Source: Flavobacteriia bacterium
Lineage (GTDB): Bacteria > Bacteroidota > Bacteroidia > Flavobacteriales > Flavobacteriaceae
Assembly (NCBI GenBank): GCA_011330545.1
Contig: DRQI01000411.1
Location: 1 to 6,539 of the forward strand
Direction: 5' to 3'
Length of the DNA stretch: 6,539 nucleotides
Part shown: positions 1-6,539 of the stretch, piece by piece
Layout of the letters: each line of letters begins with the position of its first letter
Position numbering within the stretch: position 1 is the first letter of the stretch
Translations under genes and position numbers: made by a program
The notes under the pieces: generated by a model
The model's database searches: none
Told to the model about the DNA's origin: nothing
Seen by the model: the letters and a program-made list of their open reading frames with translations, nothing else

Positions 1-156
1 GGTTTGAATAGTGTAGAGTTATTGGCGCTACCCTATACCAATTGTGATACTTATTGGGATGTTTACTGGGATACAAGGCAAAAAATTGTAGAAGCGCTAG
101 GCGCAGCCGGATATGAAGCACCACTGCCACAACGCGTGGTTACCATGGTAAAATAA
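1..156 (+). CDS. MscS-type small-conductance mechanosensitive channel, C-terminal end (partial)
   Basis: The reading frame is open from the first base to TAA at 154-156 and gives 51 residues, so the start and the membrane domain lie off the left edge. The visible part contains ALPYTNCDTYWDVYWDTRQK and then EALGAAGYEAPLPQRVV. This is the end of the cytoplasmic beta/alpha vestibule domain of MscS-family channels: the tyrosine/tryptophan-rich strand, a helix, and the closing G-x-x-x-P-x-P-Q-R strand are typical. Family members sit in the inner membrane and release small solutes on hypo-osmotic shock. Assignment rests on this tail only, so the subfamily (MscS, YnaI-like or another) cannot be told. 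A strong terminator follows 16 bases after the stop, so the gene is the last of its transcription unit. Confidence 0.8.
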   Translation, partial: GLNSVELLALPYTNCDTYWDVYWDTRQKIVEALGAAGYEAPLPQRVVTMVK

Positions 157-172
157 ATTCTTATTTATAAGA

Positions 173-210
173 AAAGAGGCCGTCTTATATAATGCTGAGA
201 CGGCCTCTTT
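173..210. terminator. Bidirectional intrinsic terminator between mscS-like gene and icd
   Basis: A perfect 13-bp stem (AAAGAGGCCGTCT at 173-185 with AGACGGCCTCTTT at 198-210) encloses a 12-base loop. A T-rich tract follows the stem on the plus strand (TTTATTATT), and another follows it on the minus strand (TTTTCTTAT). The two flanking genes converge on it, so one hairpin very likely ends both transcripts. Confidence 0.92.
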
Positions 211-236
211 ATTATTACGTATCAATACTTTATTGT

Positions 237-2477
<2,241 letters not shown>

Positions 2478-2519
2478 CTATGGATTAATTTTGAAATGCC
2501 TTCTTGAGGCAAAGGCTTA

Positions 2520-2527
2520 CAAATTTA
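2520..2527 (-). promoter_or_regulatory. Putative icd promoter, -7 element
   Basis: Read on the minus strand this is TAAATTTG, an exact match to the Bacteroidota -7 consensus TAnnTTTG. A clear TTTG -33 element is missing; TTTA lies 24 bases upstream of the -7 box. Transcription would begin near 2515, leaving a leader of about 50 nt before the icd ATG. Confidence 0.5.
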
Positions 2528-2647
2528 CGAATTAATACTCGATTTTTTAATTAAAGACCTTATGGTTTTTTAAAAAAAATCAGGTTTTTTGATGGTAGAG
2601 CCGCCTCTCAATAAAAGGTATCGGAGTTTTACAAATAGGGCATAAAA

Positions 2648-2675
2648 AAAGCACCTTATGGTTGTAAGGTGCTTT
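2648..2675 (-). terminator. Intrinsic terminator with no gene directly upstream
   Basis: A perfect 11-bp stem (AAAGCACCTTA at 2648-2658 with TAAGGTGCTTT at 2665-2675) carries a 6-base loop. On the minus strand the stem runs into seven T residues. On the plus strand only three T residues follow before CGGGG. It therefore acts on leftward transcripts. The nearest leftward gene, rplS, ends over 800 bases upstream and has its own terminator, so this hairpin points to a non-coding transcript, or to readthrough control between the RNA unit and icd. Confidence 0.8.
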
Positions 2676-2766
2676 CGGGGTATTGTTCTCAATAAGTAAT
2701 TTTTATCATTAAGGAATTGTGCGCTAAACACTGATTATGAAATTATTAAAGAACAATATAATCTTG

Positions 2767-2838
2767 AATCTAAATATGCTCATAGTAAATCTTCAATTTC
2801 ATAGCAAACTACAAAGGGGAAAAATTTATATTTAGATT
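2767..2838 (-). repeat. 11-bp perfect inverted repeat in the second structured segment
   Basis: AATCTAAATAT (2767-2777) pairs with ATATTTAGATT (2828-2838) across 50 bases. Three more pairs (TTG with CAA) can add outside a single bulged A. The right arm overlaps a small hairpin, TTACAA-TGG-TTGTAA (2837-2851), which would compete with it or stack beside it. The strand is inferred from the minus-strand terminator that follows at 2648-2675. Confidence 0.4.
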
Positions 2839-2919
2839 ACAATGGTTGTAAAAATACACTATAAAGAAATAAGTAGGGGTTTTTAGCTAATCAACTTGCC
2901 AACAGTTTTTTAACATAAG

Positions 2920-2939
2920 TTATTAACAATTGTTAATAA
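2920..2939. repeat. Perfect 20-bp palindrome
   Basis: TTATTAACAA joined to TTGTTAATAA is a perfect dyad with no spacer. It lies just beyond the terminator at 2955-2997 on the minus strand. With no loop it is more likely a binding site for a dimeric protein than an RNA hairpin. Fourteen of its bases (AACAATTGTTAATA, 2925-2938) recur in the same orientation at 3427-3440. Confidence 0.6.
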
Positions 2940-2954
2940 GTAAGATTTCTTATT

Positions 2955-2997
2955 AAAAACTAAAGCCATAATAGAAATTGCTTTCTATCATGGCTTT
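2955..2997 (-). terminator. Intrinsic terminator of the putative non-coding RNA
   Basis: A 16-bp stem joins 2962-2977 and 2982-2997 around a 4-base loop, and on the minus strand it is followed by AG and five T residues (2959-2955). The pair 2970/2989 is U-G on the minus strand but A-C on the plus strand, so the stem is continuous only in a leftward transcript. The stem is longer than that of the rplS terminator. Confidence 0.85.
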
Positions 2998-3290
2998 TAG
3001 CTGAAACGTTTAGCACAAGTTTGCAAATTACTTTCATAACTACAATTTACCATTTGTTAAAACAGTATCCTTTGCTAAACCTTTCTTTAAAATATCTTTA
3101 TAGGAGCTTAAAATAATAACGGAAGCTACTCTTTCTTACTTCTACCAAAGATATTTTAAATCTGTTTTTAATCGTTTTTTAATACTTCCAATTATTCATG
3201 CTAAACACTTGGCTATATATACAACTCTTAAAAACAAAAAGAACGTTCTTCTTAGAAATTACAATCGTGTATGTTTAGTTTGCTTCCGAT

Positions 3291-3341
3291 TCAATCGAAA
3301 TTTCCTCTTAGGCGCACTAAACTGCTAACCCTCTTGTTCAT
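3291..3341 (-). CDS. Possible 16-residue peptide at the 5' end of the RNA unit
   Basis: An ATG (3339-3341) lies 8 bases after the TATCTTTG element, so the transcript would start almost at the codon. The frame MNKRVSSLVRLRGNFD ends in TGA at 3291-3293. The peptide is basic in its first 12 residues (K3, R4, R10, R12). No ribosome binding site is possible with such a short leader, so translation would be leaderless or nearly so. Its bases also form the 7-bp stem and inner hairpin of the RNA, so it may be either a leader peptide or a chance frame. I recognise no family. Confidence 0.2.
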   Translation of the reverse strand: MNKRVSSLVRLRGNFD

Positions 3342-3349
3342 TTCTTGTA

Positions 3350-3382
3350 CAAAGATAAGAAGAGCCTGTTGCAAAAAACAAA
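3350..3382 (-). promoter_or_regulatory. Bacteroidota-type promoter of the putative RNA
   Basis: On the minus strand, TTTG (3379-3382) is followed after 21 bases by TATCTTTG (3350-3357). Both boxes are exact matches to the Bacteroidota -33/-7 consensus and the spacing is acceptable. It is among the best promoters in the window, yet no ordinary gene follows it. Expected start of transcription is near 3343. Confidence 0.7.
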
Positions 3383-3426
3383 TAATTTGCTTTGAAGTTA
3401 TTAAGAAGATATGAATAGGGTTTATA

Positions 3427-3440
3427 AACAATTGTTAATA
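3427..3440. repeat. 14-base direct copy of the palindrome half
   Basis: AACAATTGTTAATA here is identical to 2925-2938 and in the same orientation, 502 bases away. Its first ten bases, AACAATTGTT, are themselves a palindrome. It sits between the rplS terminator and the promoter of the RNA unit, so the two copies bracket that unit. Confidence 0.5.
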
Positions 3441-3443
3441 TAA

Positions 3444-3474
3444 AAACCCTATTTCTTTTCTTGAAATAGGGTTT
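3444..3474 (-). terminator. rplS intrinsic terminator
   Basis: A perfect 12-bp stem (AAACCCTATTTC at 3444-3455 with GAAATAGGGTTT at 3463-3474) has a 7-base loop. On the minus strand the stem leads into GGGTTTTTAT. It lies 24 bases beyond the rplS stop codon and should end the rplS transcript before the RNA unit. Confidence 0.88.
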
Positions 3475-3498
3475 GTACTATTTTATACGGCAATAAGA

Positions 3499-3849
3499 TT
3501 ATGCCCTTGTTTCTTTAATTCTTGCTTTTTTACCGGTAAGGTTTCTGAAATAGTAAATTCTCGCCCTTCTCACTTTGCCTTTTCTGTTCAATTCAATTTT
3601 TTGAATTGCCGGTAAGTTAATTGGAAAAATACGTTCAACGCCAATGGTACCCGACATTTTTTTGATGGTAAAGGTTTCCGTAGCTCCTGAGCCCCTTCGT
3701 TGTATCACAACACCTTTGAAAAACTGAGTACGTTTTTTTTCACCTTCTTTAATTTCGTAATATACGGTAATAGTATCACCGGCAGAAAAATTAGGAATTT
3801 CTTTTTTTGCTACAAATTCATCTTGTACAAACTTTACTAAATCTCCCAT
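3499..3849 (-). CDS. rplS: 50S ribosomal protein bL19
   Basis: The 116-residue protein matches bL19 in length and sequence. Residues 1-20 form the N-terminal helix region, the stretch near 23-35 (GDTITVYYEIKEG) is the typical GDtv-V strand, and FFKGVVIQRRGSGATETFTI (43-62), GVERIFPINLPAIQKIEL (69-86) and VRRARIYYFRNLTGKKARIK (93-112) are the conserved blocks. bL19 sits at the 30S-50S interface near protein bL14 and helps form an intersubunit bridge. The start at 3847-3849 is the only reasonable ATG. It follows trmD in the same direction, as in most bacteria, but with a gap of over 200 bases and a promoter-like TACATTTG, so it can be transcribed separately. The stop is TAA, and a terminator follows. 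Confidence 0.97.
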   Translation of the reverse strand: MGDLVKFVQDEFVAKKEIPNFSAGDTITVYYEIKEGEKKRTQFFKGVVIQRRGSGATETFTIKKMSGTIGVERIFPINLPAIQKIELNRKGKVRRARIYYFRNLTGKKARIKETRA

Positions 3850-3863
3850 TTTTATAATTTTAA

Positions 3864-3897
3864 TGATTTTTCATAAATCAACATTCACGATTTTCGT
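3864..3897 (-). promoter_or_regulatory. Small hairpins in the rplS leader
   Basis: The predicted rplS leader of about 60 nt can form two short hairpins: ACGA-3-TCGT at 3887-3897 and TGATTT-5-AAATCA at 3864-3880. Ribosomal protein genes are often controlled through such leaders by their own product. Stems this short also occur by chance in AT-rich DNA, so this is only a candidate. Confidence 0.25.
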
Positions 3898-3918
3898 CAG
3901 AGGTTAATTTTGAGTGTG

Positions 3919-3926
3919 CAAATGTA
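3919..3926 (-). promoter_or_regulatory. Putative rplS promoter, -7 element
   Basis: The minus strand reads TACATTTG, an exact TAnnTTTG match. The -33 region is T-rich without a clean TTTG. Transcription would begin near 3914, giving a leader of about 60 nt and making rplS independent of trmD. Confidence 0.55.
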
Positions 3927-4086
3927 ATAAAAAGTTTTTGAAGAAAAATAAAAGCATTCAAATTATTTTTCTAGGTTACAAAAAGGCGCTTATTTTTTTG
4001 CAAAGAGTTGATAGCTACTTTATTAATCTGTCAAATATGTTTTTTATAAATAGGTGTTTAACAGTGCCAATACCTCTTGTTTACAG

Positions 4087-4767
4087 TTAGTTGCCTTTTA
4101 GTAAATCAGGGCGGATGGCTTGGGTTCTCTCCAAGGCTTTTTGATGTCGCCATTCATCAATTTTTTTAAAATTGCCAGATAATAAAACATCAGGTACCTT
4201 ATGGTTGTGATAGTTAGACGGGCGGGTATATACAGGAGGGGCCAATAGCCCATCTTGAAATGAATCTGTCAACGCAGAAGTTTCGTCTCCCAATACTCCG
4301 GGAATCAATCGAATTATACTATCACACAATACGGCAGCTGCCAATTCGCCACCACTCAATACATAGTCGCCTATAGAAATTTCTTTGGTGATATACAGCT
4401 CCCTTACACGTTGGTCTATACCTTTATAATGACCGCAAAGAATGATAATATTTTCTTTTAGCGAAAGTTCATTGGCAGTTTGTTGATGCAGTATCGTGGC
4501 ATCCGGGGTCATATAGATTACCTCGTCATAGCCTCTTTTGGCTTTTAGCCGGCCGATACACTTTTCAATGGGCTCAATCATCAATACCATTCCGGCACCA
4601 CCGCCAAATGGGGCATCGTCAATTTTACCGTAATTGTTTACGGCATAATCACGAAGGTTGTGAAAATGGATACTTACCAATTTTTTGTCAATGGCCCTTT
4701 TTATGATGGAGTGTTCAAACGGACTCTTAATCAACTCCGGTGAAACAGTAATGATATCTATTCGCAT
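4087..4767 (-). CDS. trmD: tRNA (guanine-N1-)-methyltransferase, m1G37
   Basis: TrmD transfers a methyl group from S-adenosylmethionine to N1 of G37, next to the anticodon, and prevents +1 frameshifting. It acts as a dimer through a deep trefoil knot (SPOUT fold). From [10 protein letters not shown] the protein is 226 residues. Visible motifs are [11 protein letters not shown] (50-60), [10 protein letters not shown] (111-120) and the knot loop [14 protein letters not shown] (131-144), which binds the methyl donor. [16 protein letters not shown] (168-183) carries the probable catalytic D172, and R153 is the probable catalytic arginine. An in-frame ATG eight codons upstream (4789-4791) is rejected. 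The family starts at MRIDI, and TACCTTTG, a -7 promoter box, lies inside that extension. No clear terminator separates trmD from rplS, so some readthrough is possible. The usual partners rpsP and rimM are not next to it. Confidence 0.95.
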   Translation of the reverse strand: MRIDIITVSPELIKSPFEHSIIKRAIDKKLVSIHFHNLRDYAVNNYGKIDDAPFGGGAGMVLMIEPIEKCIGRLKAKRGYDEVIYMTPDATILHQQTANELSLKENIIILCGHYKGIDQRVRELYITKEISIGDYVLSGGELAAAVLCDSIIRLIPGVLGDETSALTDSFQDGLLAPPVYTRPSNYHNHKVPDVLLSGNFKKIDEWRHQKALERTQAIRPDLLKGN

Positions 4768-4771
4768 AGGG

Positions 4772-4802
4772 CAAAGGTAGTGGTTTTGCATTTATGATAA
4801 AA
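4772..4802 (-). promoter_or_regulatory. trmD promoter placing the transcript start at the ATG
   Basis: On the minus strand TACCTTTG (4772-4779) is an exact -7 match, preceded after 19 bases by TTTT (4799-4802) in the -33 position. Only four bases (CCCT) separate the -7 box from the trmD ATG at 4765-4767, so transcription would start at or next to the start codon. This makes the messenger leaderless and decides against the upstream ATG. Confidence 0.6.
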
Positions 4803-4929
4803 CTAGGCACATATCTTTACCTATAGAAATTTACGGAGCGGCTCTTTTTTAAAAAACTATAATTTCTAGTTAAAAGAAGTGGTAATTTGTGTATTTTATA
4901 TTCTGATAACTGCCGTTTGGCTAAATGTT

Positions 4930-4960
4930 TTTGACAGTTAAAAAAATCAAAGTATTATTG
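4930..4960 (+). promoter_or_regulatory. Promoter of the GH20 gene
   Basis: TTTG (4930-4933) is followed after exactly 19 bases by TATTATTG (4953-4960), which differs from TAnnTTTG at one position. The start of transcription would be near 4966, about 15 bases before the ATG. The interval 4803-4929 shows only A/T-rich runs, including a T6A6 block at 4845-4856. Confidence 0.55.
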
Positions 4961-4980
4961 GATAACTAAAACACAAACTT

Positions 4981-6539
4981 ATGGAAGTTGCTAAATTTAG
5001 AATTGTTTTAAAAAATCTTCTCTTAGTATTTTTAGGGATACTAAGTATTCAGGCTTGCCAACAACCGGCCAAAGAAATTATTTTTCCTCAAACCGACTTG
5101 ACTGCGGCGGCCCTGATTCCGAAACCCCAAACCATAGAAGCTACCCATAGTGCTTTCGGGTTGGATAAAAACACGGTGATTCAAACAGCAGATTTTAATA
5201 CCATCGGAACCTACCTTTCAAAAAAAATAGAAGAACAAACAGCATTGGTACTTCCTGTAAATCAGAATATCAAAGCGGATAAGGTTATTTTTATCAGAAA
5301 AGGGGCTGGCAATACAGTAAAAGATAAAGAGAGTTATCAATTAACAATTTCTAACGATTCTTTGCTCTTAGAAGCTGCAACGGCTGAAGGTGCCTTTAGG
5401 GCGGTTCAAACCATACGCCAGTTAATTCCCCAAACCGCTAATGATACCTTGGCAAATCATAAAATGTGGCTGCTGCCCACCGGAACGATTTTTGACCGGC
5501 CTACTTTTGGATATAGGGGGTTTATGTTAGATGTGGCACGTCATTTTTTTAGTGTTGACGAAGTGAAAAAACAACTAGATATTTTGGCTTATTATAAAAT
5601 AAATGTATTGCATTTGCATTTAACCGATGACCAAGGATGGCGTATAGAAATCAAATCGTGGCCTAAATTAACCGAAGTTGGCGGTACCAGTGAAGTTGGC
5701 GGTGGCAACGGCGGTTTTTATACCCAAGATGACTATAAAGAATTGGTGGCTTATGCTGCTGAGAGATATATAACGGTAATTCCTGAAGTAGACATGCCGG
5801 GGCATACCAATGCGGCTTCTTTTTCCTATCCTGAATTAAATGGTAACGGAAAAACGCCCAAAAGATATATAGGCACCGAAGTTGGCTTTAGCACTTTTGA
5901 CGCCCATAAAAAGGTGGTATATACCTTTATTGACGATGTGGTAAGAGAAATTGCTGCCATTACTCCCGGCCCGTATTTTCATATCGGTGGTGACGAAAGC
6001 CATGTGACTCCCAAAAAAGACTATGTCTATTTTGTAGAAAAGGTTGAAAAAATTGTTCAGAAAAACGGTAAAATTATGATTGGATGGGATGAAATTACAC
6101 AAGCCGAAATTGATTCAACAAGCATTGCACAATATTGGAATACTCCTGAAAATGCGTTGAAAGCGGCAAAAAACGGAATGAAAGTAATAGTATCGCCGGC
6201 AAAAAAAGCCTATTTAGATATGCAGTACGACAAGCATTCTACATACGGGTTGCATTGGGCGGCATATATTCCGGTAGATACGGCGTATCAATGGATTCCT
6301 GAAAATTATATCAAAGGCCTGCCCAAAGAGAATATTTTAGGAATAGAAGCACCCCTTTGGTCAGAAACTATTTTTGATAGCCAATCTCTAGAATATTTGG
6401 CTTATCCCAGATTGATAGGGTATGCTGAATTGGGATGGACGAGCAAAGAAAACTTAAACCTTAAAGATTATAAAAGGCGATTGGCTCAACAACGTTATTT
6501 TTTGGATAAAAAAGAAATTAAGTATTATTCGTTGGAATA
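4981..6539 (+). CDS. GH20 beta-N-acetylhexosaminidase, lipoprotein (3' end cut off)
   Basis: The enzyme removes terminal N-acetylglucosamine or N-acetylgalactosamine from glycans, chitin fragments or peptidoglycan pieces by substrate-assisted catalysis. In the window 519 codons are open, with no stop. Residues 1-26 form a lipoprotein signal: basic start, hydrophobic LLLVFLGIL, then IQAC with C26 as the lipidated cysteine. Residues around 40-170 match the small GH20b domain. The catalytic barrel starts near RGFMLDVARHFF (179-190) and includes HLHLTDDQGWR (211-221), the HIGGDE motif (334-339) with catalytic pair D338-E339, GWDE (368-371), LWSE (459-462) and AELGWTS (482-488). The barrel is thus nearly complete, and a C-terminal accessory region may follow off the edge. 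The start at 4981 fits the signal peptide and the promoter. The gene is divergent from trmD. The substrate and which membrane face it occupies cannot be told; no acidic surface-export signal follows C26. Confidence 0.95.
   Translation, partial: MEVAKFRIVLKNLLLVFLGILSIQACQQPAKEIIFPQTDLTAAALIPKPQTIEATHSAFGLDKNTVIQTADFNTIGTYLSKKIEEQTALVLPVNQNIKADKVIFIRKGAGNTVKDKESYQLTISNDSLLLEAATAEGAFRAVQTIRQLIPQTANDTLANHKMWLLPTGTIFDRPTFGYRGFMLDVARHFFSVDEVKKQLDILAYYKINVLHLHLTDDQGWRIEIKSWPKLTEVGGTSEVGGGNGGFYTQDDYKELVAYAAERYITVIPEVDMPGHTNAASFSYPELNGNGKTPKRYIGTEVGFSTFDAHKKVVYTFIDDVVREIAAITPGPYFHIGGDESHVTPKKDYVYFVEKVEKIVQKNGKIMIGWDEITQAEIDSTSIAQYWNTPENALKAAKNGMKVIVSPAKKAYLDMQYDKHSTYGLHWAAYIPVDTAYQWIPENYIKGLPKENILGIEAPLWSETIFDSQSLEYLAYPRLIGYAELGWTSKENLNLKDYKRRLAQQRYFLDKKEIKYYSLE

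Larger units (their letters stand above)
2955..3343 (-). ncRNA. Putative structured non-coding RNA of unknown family, about 390 nt
   Basis: The unit is bounded by a TTTG-N21-TATCTTTG promoter and a strong terminator, and contains no ordinary reading frame. Helices I can place, in transcript order, are as follows. A 5' stem pairs 3316-3322 with 3273-3279 (7 bp) and encloses a 7-bp hairpin at 3284-3300 with a 3-base loop. An 8-bp stem pairs 3199-3206 with 3008-3015. Nested inside that is a perfect 14-bp stem, 3147-3160 with 3086-3099. The terminator hairpin closes the 3' end. In the 3284-3300 hairpin, pair 3286/3298 is G-U on the minus strand and C-A on the plus strand. A 12-base palindrome, AAGAACGTTCTT, lies at 3239-3250. 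The length resembles tmRNA or RNase P RNA, but I find no tRNA-like ends, T-loop or CCA, and no RNase P conserved blocks. Transcription and ends are inferred. Confidence 0.55.

Noticed and set aside
2920..2939. DnaA boxes or an origin of replication
   Set aside because: TTATTAACA differs from the DnaA box TTATCCACA at two positions, there is no cluster of good boxes, and no dnaA or other origin-linked gene is present.
2905..2940. Chromosome dimer resolution (dif) site
   Set aside because: The minus strand reads TTATGTTAAAA, like a XerD arm, but the bases six positions away (TAACAATTGTT) do not resemble a XerC arm.
2955..3343. tmRNA, RNase P RNA, SRP RNA or a tRNA in the rplS-icd interval
   Set aside because: The length tempted me toward tmRNA or RNase P RNA, but there is no GGTTCGA T-loop, CCA end, tRNA-like 5' end, RNase P conserved block or SRP loop on either strand. 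A GAGGAAA on the minus strand lacks the rest of the RNase P motif.
4040..4086. Possible terminator after trmD
   Set aside because: The best stem (AGGT paired with ACCT plus two more pairs across a mismatch) is weak and has no T-run directly after it.
2654..4208. Shared 13-mer ACCTTATGGTTGT in the 2648-2675 terminator and inside trmD (4196-4208)
   Set aside because: One 13-base match in an AT-rich window of this size is not far from chance, and the trmD copy is ordinary coding sequence.
4824..4868. 8-bp inverted repeat (TAGAAATT/AATTTCTA) between trmD and the GH20 gene
   Set aside because: Short arms with a 29-base loop in A/T-rich DNA are expected by chance, and it does not line up with either promoter or with a T-run terminator.
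5836..6102. Minus-strand open frame of 88 codons inside the GH20 gene
   Set aside because: It overlaps the catalytic region, including the HIGGDE motif, on the opposite strand and has no recognisable features.

Overview
The window looks like AT-rich chromosomal DNA from a member of the Bacteroidota, most likely a flavobacterium. Three things suggest this. Several genes are preceded by the -7 element TAnnTTTG typical of that phylum, and none has an obvious Shine-Dalgarno sequence. The proteins (TrmD, bL19, monomeric isocitrate dehydrogenase, GH20 lipoprotein) read like flavobacterial family members, although this is by recognition only, without a database search. The gene order trmD then rplS is the usual bacterial core pair.

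Layout, left to right. The last 51 codons of an MscS-type mechanosensitive channel run rightward (1-156) and end at a strong bidirectional terminator (173-210). This meets the leftward gene for a 741-residue monomeric NADP-dependent isocitrate dehydrogenase (237-2462). About 1 kb with no ordinary gene follows (2463-3498). Next come leftward rplS (3499-3849, bL19) and trmD (4087-4767, tRNA m1G37 methyltransferase). Last is a rightward, divergently transcribed GH20 beta-N-acetylhexosaminidase lipoprotein gene (4981 onward) that leaves the window before its stop codon.

The genes are ordinary: trmD and rplS serve translation, icd serves the TCA cycle and NADPH supply, mscS serves osmotic protection, and the GH20 enzyme cleaves terminal hexosamines from glycans or peptidoglycan fragments. 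Each appears to be its own transcription unit, because promoter-like elements can be seen before icd, rplS, trmD and the GH20 gene.

The unexplained part is the gap between rplS and icd. On the minus strand it holds a good Bacteroidota promoter (3350-3382), a stretch of about 390 nt rich in inverted repeats, and a strong intrinsic terminator (2955-2997). A perfect 20-bp palindrome, a second structured segment and a second minus-strand terminator (2648-2675) follow. Two hairpins contain a pair that is a G-U wobble on the minus strand but a C-A mismatch on the plus strand, which fits minus-strand transcription. I do not recognise tmRNA, RNase P RNA, SRP RNA or a tRNA in it. The best reading is one or two structured non-coding RNAs of unknown family, with a 16-codon reading frame at the 5' end of the first.
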